Shown piece by piece: positions 20,340-28,286 of a stretch of 64,000 nt of DNA; positions within the stretch are counted from its first letter, which is position 1, and every line of letters begins with the position of its first letter. Origin of the DNA: Candidatus Brocadiaceae bacterium S225. Lineage in GTDB: Bacteria > Planctomycetota > Brocadiia > Brocadiales > Scalinduaceae. The translations under genes were made by a program, and so were the position numbers. The notes under the pieces were generated by a model. The model was not told the origin of the DNA and made no database searches. It saw nothing but the letters and a program-made list of their open reading frames with translations. The stretch lies in NCBI GenBank assembly GCA_007859995.1, contig SMSL01000009.1, forward strand, positions 47,215-111,214, in the 5' to 3' direction.

Positions 20340-22163
20340 TTATCCAGATTTTTTTAAAGAATGAATAGTCATACTCTTTTTGTGGACCCCAGCAAGTATT
20401 TGGTTAACTTCTTGCTCACTTCCTTTTGATCTGTATAAGTCTGACATTTTCTTTTTGGCCTGCTCCAGGCTCTTACTGTTTTTCTTTTTCTTGATATGTA
20501 GAATACACGCTTTAAGCATTTTTTCACCCGCATCTTCTCGTCCGACCATAAGGCTTTTTTCCATGGACTCCTGTTCTGCGATTGTATCAACCATATTCCT
20601 GCTCATCTCAGATGAATCTAACATTGGGAAGATATCGCTCAATATAACCTGTCCTTTTTGAGAATATATTTCTGATATTCTTTTCGCAATACTCAGTATT
20701 TCGTTATTCCTGAAATTATCAAAGCCTATATCTGTCTCCACTTTCTTTATTAGATCATTTCTGTTGATCATTAATCCGAGGATAATCATTTCTACTTTAT
20801 AATCAGCAGATTTAACGTTGTTTAAATTGCCGGTTATTTGATCACGAGGTCGTTTTACCTCAGTTCGTCTCTTTTTTAAACTGCTAAACTTTGCCAAATG
20901 GTTTCGTAAGAGTTGTTCATCTATAGACATCTCTTCTGCGACTCTCTTTATGGTCAAATCACGCTTTAAAATATCAGGAATTTTCATAGCCGTTGACAAA
21001 ATATCGTCTATTGCTGAAGTTCTTCCTGAAACAGAAGACATGTCCCACTTTCTCTCCGAAAGTTTTACTTTAAAGCTGAAAAAATCGTACGCTTTTTCCA
21101 CCTGTTCCAGAAATCTCTGTTTACCCTTTTTAATGATAAAATCATATGGGTCATAATCTTTAGGTAAAAGAACAATATTTACATCAAAATCTTCTTCTAT
21201 AAAGATATCCAAATTTCTTTCAGAAGATTTCTGCCCTGCAGTATCAGCATCAAAGACAAGAATGGCTTTATCGCAATAACGCTTTAACATCCTTACATGT
21301 TCCCGTGTTAATGCTGTGCCAAGTACTGCAATTGACCAATCTATCCCATTCTGATGAGCCATTATTACGTCAGTATAGCCCTCCATGATCAAAACCTTTC
21401 GGTTTTTTTTCATAGACTCTTTCGCCCAGTTAATACCGTAAAGTGTCTTGCTTTTACTAAAGATTGGTGTTTCCGGAGAGTTAAGGTATTTTGGCAATGA
21501 GTTGTCTAATGCTCTTGCTCCAAAACCTACAGGTCTGTTTTGAGAATCAAAGATGGGAAACAGTAGTCTGTTACGGAAACGGTCATAACACTTATCCTGT
21601 TTTCTTATAATTAGACCAGTCCTTTCAAGTAACTGTGTATCCGCACCCCATTCTTTTGATTTGTTTACTATTGCATCCCAACGGTTAGGAGCGAATCCAA
21701 GTCTGAATTTCTTAATTGAATCATCATTTATTGATCTGCTTGAGACGTAATCTCTTGGCCGTTTACCTTCCTGTGTTTTCAATAACATATCAACGAAAAA
21801 ACGTGTTGCTTGCTCATTAACCTTAAATAAAATGTTTGTTCCCTGATGTTCTTTCTTTTTATCAAATACGTCAATACTGATATTCGCTTTTTCTGCAAGT
21901 ACGTTAATTGCTTCCGGAAAAGTTAAAGACTCTTGCTTCATCAGAAAGTTAAAGACAGTCCCACCATCTCCGCATCCAAAACACTTATATATCTGTTTTT
22001 CTTCATTAACGGTAAAAGATGGAGTTTTCTCCTGGTGAAAAGGGCACAGTCCTAGAAAGTTTTTTCCTGTTTGCTTAAGCGCAACATAATCAGAAACTAT
22101 ATCTACTATGTTTATAGCCCTTTGAACCTCAGATATTTTTTCTGGCAGAATAAAAGAAGCCAT
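20340..22163 (-). CDS. dnaG: DNA primase
   Basis: 607 residues. N-terminal CHC2 zinc domain with the CPFHQEKTPSF...CFGCG ligands (about 41-65), central catalytic domain, TOPRIM core with the metal-binding LIMEGYTDVIMAH and FDADTAG, and a C-terminal helicase-interaction region. It synthesises RNA primers for replication together with DnaB. It is the first gene of the dnaG-rpoD-zinc ribbon-rnpB unit, 38 bases upstream of rpoD. Confidence 0.97.
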   Translation of the reverse strand: MASFILPEKISEVQRAINIVDIVSDYVALKQTGKNFLGLCPFHQEKTPSFTVNEEKQIYKCFGCGDGGTVFNFLMKQESLTFPEAINVLAEKANISIDVFDKKKEHQGTNILFKVNEQATRFFVDMLLKTQEGKRPRDYVSSRSINDDSIKKFRLGFAPNRWDAIVNKSKEWGADTQLLERTGLIIRKQDKCYDRFRNRLLFPIFDSQNRPVGFGARALDNSLPKYLNSPETPIFSKSKTLYGINWAKESMKKNRKVLIMEGYTDVIMAHQNGIDWSIAVLGTALTREHVRMLKRYCDKAILVFDADTAGQKSSERNLDIFIEEDFDVNIVLLPKDYDPYDFIIKKGKQRFLEQVEKAYDFFSFKVKLSERKWDMSSVSGRTSAIDDILSTAMKIPDILKRDLTIKRVAEEMSIDEQLLRNHLAKFSSLKKRRTEVKRPRDQITGNLNNVKSADYKVEMIILGLMINRNDLIKKVETDIGFDNFRNNEILSIAKRISEIYSQKGQVILSDIFPMLDSSEMSRNMVDTIAEQESMEKSLMVGREDAGEKMLKACILHIKKKKNSKSLEQAKKKMSDLYRSKGSEQEVNQILAGVHKKSMTIHSLKKSG

Positions 22164-22294
22164 AGCCTACAAGGGTTGATCAAAATTCATTAAAATTACC
22201 ATAATATTAATAAAAGTCAAGACTTTCTTAAGTATATCAATGCAAAGTATTTAGATTTTTTATTATATCCATTTAGGAGATATCCATTCTATTG

Positions 22295-23425
22295 CTATTT
22301 TTTCTTTGTTGGTTTATACATCTTTCGCGGAGTTTTTGTTCCTACATTGCATACAACTTCATACGGAATAGTTCCTATTAATTCCGCTGCCGATTCAATC
22401 GAAATTGTTTCGTTACCCTGGTTTCCAAGCAATGTAACTTCGCTTCCAATTTCCACATCTGGAAGACTGGTTACATCTATGAAGCACCTGTCCATGCATA
22501 CCCGACCGATAATTGGGACGCGCTTTCCATGAATAAGTACCTTGCCCAGGCTTGAAAAGCATCTGCTAAAACCATCCTTGTAACCAACAGGTATTATCGC
22601 CACGGTTGTTTGCTGCAGTATCTCAAATGTTCTGCCGTAACCAATCACGCTTCCAGTGTCGAGTTGCTTAAGGTTGATTATTCTTGTCTTAAAGCTCATA
22701 GCTTGTTTTAACTCAATATTTCTTAGTACATACTTCGAGGGGAATATTCCATAAAGTATTAACCCTGGCCTTACCATATTAAAATAGGAATCAGGTATGT
22801 CTAATATTGCAGCACTATTGGCGGCATGTATTAAAGGGATGCTGATCTTTTCATTTTCAAGCTGTTTGATGACTTCTTTGAATTTTCTGTTTTGTTCATA
22901 GGTAAAAGATTTATCCTCTTCTTCAGATGAATTGAAATGGGTAAACACTCCTTCAATTTCTAAATTTTCAATTAACAATAGTGCTTTTATAAAATGTAGC
23001 GCTTTGTCCGGACAAACACCTGCCCCTCCCATGCCGGTATCGATCTCAACATGAATCCTGATATTGCGATGATACTTTTTTGCGGTTATTGATATTTCAT
23101 TAGCTATATCAAGACTGTTTACTGTTACGCTAAGTGAATGTTGTACAACATCTTCTATCTGTTCTGATAATACCGGGTTTAAGATAAGTATGGGTATGTT
23201 TATGTTGTTCTTCCTTAGCTCTATACCCTCCCAGGAAAACGCCACTCCAAGCATGTCTGTACCATTTTGCTCCAGAGTCTGACTGACCTTAACAGCGCCG
23301 TGCCCATATGCATCAGCCTTGACAATGGCGAGGATTTTTGTCTCAGATCCCACCACGCCCTTAATGGTCTTTAGATTGTGCTCAATCGCATTGAGGTCTA
23401 CTTCTATCCACGTAATCACACTCAT
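22295..23425 (-). CDS. alr: Alanine racemase
   Basis: 376 residues. PLP-dependent racemase making D-alanine for peptidoglycan. The PLP lysine is in AIVKADAYGHGA (about residue 34). Other motifs are HVEIDTGMGGAGV, the PGLILYGIFPS segment, the catalytic-tyrosine region IGYGRTF and RVCMDRCFIDV. Retention of alr and the PG-binding OmpA protein argues for a peptidoglycan wall. It stands alone, 131 bases upstream of the dnaG promoter region on the same strand. Confidence 0.95.
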   Translation of the reverse strand: MSVITWIEVDLNAIEHNLKTIKGVVGSETKILAIVKADAYGHGAVKVSQTLEQNGTDMLGVAFSWEGIELRKNNINIPILILNPVLSEQIEDVVQHSLSVTVNSLDIANEISITAKKYHRNIRIHVEIDTGMGGAGVCPDKALHFIKALLLIENLEIEGVFTHFNSSEEEDKSFTYEQNRKFKEVIKQLENEKISIPLIHAANSAAILDIPDSYFNMVRPGLILYGIFPSKYVLRNIELKQAMSFKTRIINLKQLDTGSVIGYGRTFEILQQTTVAIIPVGYKDGFSRCFSSLGKVLIHGKRVPIIGRVCMDRCFIDVTSLPDVEIGSEVTLLGNQGNETISIESAAELIGTIPYEVVCNVGTKTPRKMYKPTKKK

Positions 23426-23804
23426 TAATAAAGCACCTTATACTATATACACCAATAAAATATTCTTTTATTAGAAAGTTTTTTGAGTCTCAGGAAAAGT
23501 TAAAAATGTCTGGATTTTAAGTGAGCGAAAGTTGTGGTTTTTCTGGCTTTATGTACTTCCTTTGCCTACCGGCGGGAGTTCACTTGTGGCTATTCAAACT
23601 TGGTTGCCTGCTCGTGCCCGGATGAATCCGTTCGGATTGACCCAGCTTCTCCATTCAGACTGGCGACCATGCTTCCCTATGGCAAAGTCACTATGTGGTC
23701 ATTTTAATTCCATTAAATAAAAAAACAATGTTTTTTAAAAATTAGTTGACGCATTTTAGATACAGGCTAAAATCGACACAAACAGAAAGGAAAGGACACT
23801 ATCT
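23426..23804. other. 379-base gap with a GC-rich islet
   Basis: Between divergent alr and the membrane-protein gene. Bases about 23530-23700 are clearly richer in GC than the surroundings and hold broken reading frames on both strands, which suggests a gene or element remnant; the source was not recognised. The final 60 bases contain the promoter listed separately. Confidence 0.4.
23746..23773 (+). promoter_or_regulatory. Sigma-70 type promoter
   Basis: TTGACG (23746-23751), a 16-base spacer and TAAAAT (23768-23773), about 32 bases before the ATG at 23805, which has an AAAGGA ribosome site. Confidence 0.5.
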
Positions 23805-24389
23805 ATGGGTTTAGTTGTAACATTACAAATTACGGAAACAGATGAAAACAAAATGCTTATGGCCCGGTCCAGGTTTCCAAAAGCAATGGGGGGGATGATG
23901 CTGGGTTTAAGCTTAGTTTTCTTCATTATGTACAGGGCTGCTTCGATATACATATGGCTTCTTTTCTATTCGAGCGCATTTTTAGATAAAGCCCTTTTCT
24001 TTGCTATTATTTCTACACTAATACTTTTCCCCATACTTGGCTTCTTTTTGCTATTTTATGATAAGAAGATAGTAGTGGATAGGGAATTAGAGGAAATTTG
24101 TATACGGTTCAAATTTTTCTTCCCTATCTGGAAGAAGAGAATCAAATTCGCGAAAATAGACGAAATCATAGTGGAGAATGTATGTAACAGTAAGACTGTC
24201 GCCATGCAGAGGGAAGCGGCGAGAGGTACGGGTAAAGGCATTCGAGCGGGATACTGGCTGATGAGTTTAAAAGGCAAAGATCTTGGCAAATTATACTTTG
24301 ATAGAAATCCTAAAAAAGAGGTGATTCTCTCATACGCAGAAAACATTTCCCGTTTAACCTCAAAAAAAATCATTTTGATTGAGAATTAA
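23805..24389 (+). CDS. Unknown two-TM membrane protein
   Basis: 194 residues, not recognised. Two long hydrophobic segments (about 35-58 and 65-90) are followed by a basic, PH-like cytoplasmic part (FKFFFPIWKKRIKFAKIDEIIVENV, YWLMSLKGKDLGKLYFDRN). The pattern of two helices followed by a beta-rich domain resembles many small bacterial PH-domain membrane proteins, but similarity was judged by eye only. Probably monocistronic. Confidence 0.6.
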   Translation: MGLVVTLQITETDENKMLMARSRFPKAMGGMMLGLSLVFFIMYRAASIYIWLLFYSSAFLDKALFFAIISTLILFPILGFFLLFYDKKIVVDRELEEICIRFKFFFPIWKKRIKFAKIDEIIVENVCNSKTVAMQREAARGTGKGIRAGYWLMSLKGKDLGKLYFDRNPKKEVILSYAENISRLTSKKIILIEN

Positions 24390-24799
24390 CTTAATATACG
24401 TAAATCACTTATTGTATCTGTTAAATCTCCGTACTATTAAAACGACAATATTAAATAATCATCTTCGATATAGTAAAACTCTTCTGCTGGGAGGTTTTCA
24501 TAGTAGGTTAGACAGAAACACAACTATTTAGAATCTTCAATAGCCGATTTTCAGCTCATCTATTTTAGGATTGGCCAATTCCAAAATCCTTAAATCCTCA
24601 ACCTGGCCGGGCTAGAACCAAAAAGAGACGAATTTCTTGTGTATTCTGGATCCTGCTAGTTGGTGAATGAAAACATGCAGTTGTAAAACTTTCCTTTAAA
24701 AATAGCTTAATTACAAAGGGTTGTACTTTCTCGTTGCGTCTGTATCTCTTTACAGATATACTACTTAGTTTTAATTTGCAGGACGAAAAACTCAATATA
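24390..24799. other. 410-base gap before mqnA
   Basis: AT-rich, no supported gene. A short AGGATT/AATCCT inverted repeat lies near 24568-24594. The mqnA promoter must lie here, but no convincing -35/-10 pair was found. Confidence 0.3.
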
Positions 24800-25594
24800 A
24801 TGGATAAATTGAAGATCGGTGTTGTCCCGTATATGAATGCAAAACCATTCATATACGGTTTTGAGAAGAGGGTGGATGAGATAGATATTGTGTATGGTGT
24901 TCCGTCGGTATTGCCGGAAATGCTTGACAATGATAACCTGGATCTGGTCGTAATGCCATCTGCAGGCTATTTCAGAAGTACCGGTTACGAAATTATTCCT
25001 GGTAGCGCTATCGCCTCAAATGGTCTGGTAGAGAGCGTGAAGCTATTCATTAAAGCGCCTTCGATTGAAAAGATCAGGACTGTCGCTCTGGACAAAGATT
25101 CTTTGACGTCATGTGTTCTGACAAAAATTATTCTTTGGAAAAAGTATTCTTTGAAACCTGAATACATTGTGCTTAACGACAAGCGGAAGATTTATAACGA
25201 ATACGCGGATGCCTTTCTCGTCATTGGAGATGATGCAATGAAAGTACGGGAAGAGGGCTTTATTGTACTGGATTTAGGACAGGAATGGAATGAGTTGACA
25301 AGGTTACCTTTTGTTTATGCAGTCTGGGTAGCAAAATCCGGAACCAAATTACATGGGCTTAGCAAACTATTAATTGATGCAAGAGAGTATGGACTGAAGT
25401 TTGTAGACGAAATAGCGGATGCAGAAGCGGCTAGACTTGGAATGGAAAAAGAACGTTGCTTCTGGTACCTCAAGGAGTCGATTAAATATAATTTGGGTGA
25501 ACAGGAAATTCGTGGCCTTAAGTCTTTTTACGATTACGCTGTGGAGATGGGAGAAGTCGAGGAAGGGGTAAAGCTTGAATTTTACAATGAATAG
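24800..25594 (+). CDS. mqnA: Chorismate dehydratase
   Basis: 264 residues from the ATG at 24800; an in-frame ATG at 24734 would add 22 non-conserved residues. MqnA dehydrates chorismate to 3-[(1-carboxyvinyl)oxy]benzoate, the entry step of futalosine-route menaquinone synthesis. It has the periplasmic-binding-protein-like MqnA/MqnD fold, starting KIGVVPYMNAKPFIYG, with VPSVLPEMLDN, VMPSAGYFRS and LGQEWNELTRLPFVYAVW. It overlaps mqnC, so the two form a coupled pair. Confidence 0.93.
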   Translation: MDKLKIGVVPYMNAKPFIYGFEKRVDEIDIVYGVPSVLPEMLDNDNLDLVVMPSAGYFRSTGYEIIPGSAIASNGLVESVKLFIKAPSIEKIRTVALDKDSLTSCVLTKIILWKKYSLKPEYIVLNDKRKIYNEYADAFLVIGDDAMKVREEGFIVLDLGQEWNELTRLPFVYAVWVAKSGTKLHGLSKLLIDAREYGLKFVDEIADAEAARLGMEKERCFWYLKESIKYNLGEQEIRGLKSFYDYAVEMGEVEEGVKLEFYNE

Positions 25595-26657
25595 CGCAAC
25601 TGGCAGTTCCTGTTCCCAAAAAAGATTGTCTTTCGAAGAAGGCGTAAACCTCATCGGATCACATGATTTGATAGGGTTGGGAGCAGCCGCAGACAGATTA
25701 TGCCGGGAACTTCACCCAGAGCAATACAGGACATTCGTAGTAGACCGTAATATAAATTATACAAACGTCTGTACTTCCGGTTGTACGTTTTGTGCTTTTT
25801 ATAAGGATACTGACCACAGGGATGGTTACGTACTGTCTAAAGACGAAATCTTCAAGAAGATTGAAGAGGCTATATCCCTTGGCGGTACACAGATATTAAT
25901 GCAAGGGGGGCTGCATCCGGATTTAAAAATAGATTATTATGTTGATCTTTTAAGATCAATTAAAGAGAGGTTTGATATCCATATTCACTCTTTCTCCCCT
26001 CCGGAAATAATTCATTTTTCGGCGCTGAATAACCTGTCAACAAAAGAAGTCCTGACATTACTAAAGAGTGCGGGACTTGATACTATACCCGGTGGTGGAG
26101 CGGAAATACTTACTGACAGGTGCAGGGGGATACTGAGCCCGCATAAATGTTCTGCGAGTGAATGGTTACAGGTAATGAGAGAAGCGCACATGTCAGGAAT
26201 AAAAAGTACGGTGACTATGATGTTCGGACATGTTGAAACTCTGGAGGAGAGAGTTGTACATCTTGAAAAGGTCAGGCAGTTACAGGATGAGACAGGAGGG
26301 TTTACTGCATTTATTCCGTGGACATTCCAGCCAAAGAATACCGCCTTATCCTTGTCTAGGGAGAAGACGACAGGTTTTATAATTGGTGGGTTTGATTATC
26401 TCAGAACACTTGCTGTCTCCCGCTTGTTTTTGGACAATATTCCGAATATCCAGGCATCATGGGTAACGCAGGGTTCGAAGATCGCTCAACTTGCATTAAA
26501 GTTTGGGGCTAATGATTTGGGAAGCACAATGATTGAAGAGAATGTTGTGAGAGCCGCCGGGGTGGATTTTCGTATGGATAAAGAAGAAATGATAGCTCTA
26601 ATAGAAGAGTTGGGATTTGACGCGATGCAGAGGGATTGTTATTACAAAACATTCTAA
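25587..26657 (+). CDS. mqnC: Cyclic dehypoxanthinyl futalosine synthase (radical SAM)
   Basis: 356 residues from the ATG at 25587, overlapping the end of mqnA by eight bases; a TTG at 25575 is closer to the GGAAGGGG ribosome site and is possible. The radical-SAM cluster motif CTSGCTFCAFY (CxxxCxxC) sits near residue 62. MQGGLHPDL, IHSFSPPEI, IPGGGAEIL and the MqnC-type SWVTQG motif place it in MqnC rather than MqnE. It cyclises dehypoxanthine futalosine in menaquinone synthesis. Confidence 0.92.
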   Translation: MNSATGSSCSQKRLSFEEGVNLIGSHDLIGLGAAADRLCRELHPEQYRTFVVDRNINYTNVCTSGCTFCAFYKDTDHRDGYVLSKDEIFKKIEEAISLGGTQILMQGGLHPDLKIDYYVDLLRSIKERFDIHIHSFSPPEIIHFSALNNLSTKEVLTLLKSAGLDTIPGGGAEILTDRCRGILSPHKCSASEWLQVMREAHMSGIKSTVTMMFGHVETLEERVVHLEKVRQLQDETGGFTAFIPWTFQPKNTALSLSREKTTGFIIGGFDYLRTLAVSRLFLDNIPNIQASWVTQGSKIAQLALKFGANDLGSTMIEENVVRAAGVDFRMDKEEMIALIEELGFDAMQRDCYYKTF

Positions 26658-26670
26658 ACGGGAAGTGATT

Positions 26671-27339
26671 ATGGAAGGTAAAGATTATTATGAAGACGAT
26701 GATTGGAATGAGGATGACTGGGAAAGGTTCTTGCAAAAAGCTGATGTTCGTACTGCAAAATACGTTGAGTTGTTCGAAACACTACATAATCATCCGGATT
26801 GTGATAATCTTATAGCGAAAGAGATGGGTTGGGATCACAAGTATGAAGATTGTAGCTACAAAAATAAGTCATGTGACAATTGCGGAAAAAGAGATGAATG
26901 CCACATATTTGAAGTGAATCAGGTTTTTAATAATGCCATTGAATACGACGAAACAACAGAAGGTGATGTTAAAAAAATTATTGCATATGAAAAAAGTTAC
27001 AATCTTTACATCAAGCTGAGTAAGTATTTTAAAAACCGTAAAGGGGTTAATGTAGATGAAGATGTATTGGAAGCTATTTCTGCCTCTTCTATGATCCCTG
27101 CCAAAATAGCGGGAGGGCATGGTATGGGATACGAAAAAGATACGTTATGTGGGAATATAGCAAATTGCAAACGTTCATTAAAAAATGCCAGGAAATGTGT
27201 CTATTTGCTTGAAATAGTAAGGGCAAAATCAACATGTCCTGATAGAGACATTAACATCTTGATAAGTGAAGCGATAAAGGTTGAACGTGAAGTGCTAAAA
27301 TGGATTGAATATCTGCGTTCAAGAATATGGTGGCGTTAA
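26671..27339 (+). CDS. Cysteine-rich soluble protein downstream of mqnC
   Basis: 222 residues from the ATG at 26671, which has a GGAAGTG ribosome site. Not recognised. The N terminus is very acidic (DYYEDDDWNEDDWERF). A cysteine group CSYKNKSCDNCGKRDEC (C-x6-C-x2-C-x5-C, about residues 62-79) could bind metal or an Fe-S cluster. The C-terminal half is helical with GGHGMGYEKD, a further LCGNIANC pair and basic helices. Only 13 bases separate it from mqnC, so cotranscription is likely, but a role in menaquinone synthesis is only inference. Confidence 0.7.
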   Translation: MEGKDYYEDDDWNEDDWERFLQKADVRTAKYVELFETLHNHPDCDNLIAKEMGWDHKYEDCSYKNKSCDNCGKRDECHIFEVNQVFNNAIEYDETTEGDVKKIIAYEKSYNLYIKLSKYFKNRKGVNVDEDVLEAISASSMIPAKIAGGHGMGYEKDTLCGNIANCKRSLKNARKCVYLLEIVRAKSTCPDRDINILISEAIKVEREVLKWIEYLRSRIWWR

Positions 27340-27631
27340 AAACGTAAGCTTGCCTCTGTTTTCATCTATTTTTAATTATACAGCTGGTATTATTACTTTT
27401 CTTATGATACTTAAAGGTCTTTCTGTATATCCATGTTTTCCTTTCTTGACAACTTTCGTTATAGATGATTTAATTGTTCTGTCTCAAATTCATTAAATAA
27501 AATAATAAGTGATCTTGTTAATGGAGAAGTGTTGCGACAAACGAGAAGGATGTAGTCGCGCTCTCGTGGATTTATACGGTATAAGAGGTACATATTACGC
27601 AAAAATTAAAAAAAGGTCAAAGGTGTGAGCT

Positions 27632-28237
27632 ATGAAAATGATTTCTTGTTTTTTGTTGTTTTTTCTCTTGTTGTCTCAAGTTGTCGTTGCAGATGATGAA
27701 ACTAAAGCCGAACAAACTTTAAAGTCGTCTGTTGGTAAAGTGTTTACGATAATGTTAGATGAAGAGATGGCAATGGATCAGAAGAAAAGCAAAGTCGTTG
27801 AGATTACCAATACCGTTTTTGATTATCCATTAATGGCTAAATTGTCTGTAGGTAAAGAATATTGGTCTGAATTTAATACTAAACAGAGGGTCGAGTTTAC
27901 AAACCTCTTTACTGAGCTGTTTCAGCGTTTCTATGTTGACAAATTAGATCTTTTCAGTAATGAGGAAGTTGTTTTTCAGCCTGCGACTGTAGTGCAAAAA
28001 AATAAAGTTCAGATACCAACAATATTGTTGTCAAAGGGTAAGAAGTATTCAATATTATATAAAATGTTCAATTCTAATGACGGGTGGAAGATTTACGATA
28101 TTACAATTGAAGGTGTCAGTCTGATCCATACATATCGATCTCAGTACAACCATATCCTCAAAAGCGGCAAGATTGAAGATTTGCTGGTAAAAATGAGAGA
28201 AAAAAATAAAGAAAATAAAGAAAATAAAGAATTATAA
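27632..28237 (+). CDS. MlaC/Ttg2D-like phospholipid-binding periplasmic protein
   Basis: 201 residues. Signal peptide 1-20, then the MlaC (toluene-tolerance Ttg2D) fold: FDYPLMAKLSVGKEYWSEFNTKQRVEFTNLF, VQIPTILLSKGKKYSILYKM and DGWKIYDITIEGVSL. These proteins carry phospholipid, or in hopanoid producers hopanoid-related lipid (HpnM), across the periplasm. The C terminus is a low-complexity KENKENKE tail. An AGGTG ribosome site precedes the ATG. It lies 49 bases before the RND transporter gene, forming a likely operon. Confidence 0.88.
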   Translation: MKMISCFLLFFLLLSQVVVADDETKAEQTLKSSVGKVFTIMLDEEMAMDQKKSKVVEITNTVFDYPLMAKLSVGKEYWSEFNTKQRVEFTNLFTELFQRFYVDKLDLFSNEEVVFQPATVVQKNKVQIPTILLSKGKKYSILYKMFNSNDGWKIYDITIEGVSLIHTYRSQYNHILKSGKIEDLLVKMREKNKENKENKEL

Positions 28238-28286
28238 CCGCTATCTTCGTTTATAGTTTCCTACCATACTTTTAGCTACTTATCTT

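Noticed and set aside
23530..23710. Cobalamin or other riboswitch on the minus strand
   Set aside because: The GC-rich islet lacks the conserved B12 or other riboswitch boxes that I know, and the downstream genes do not fit.
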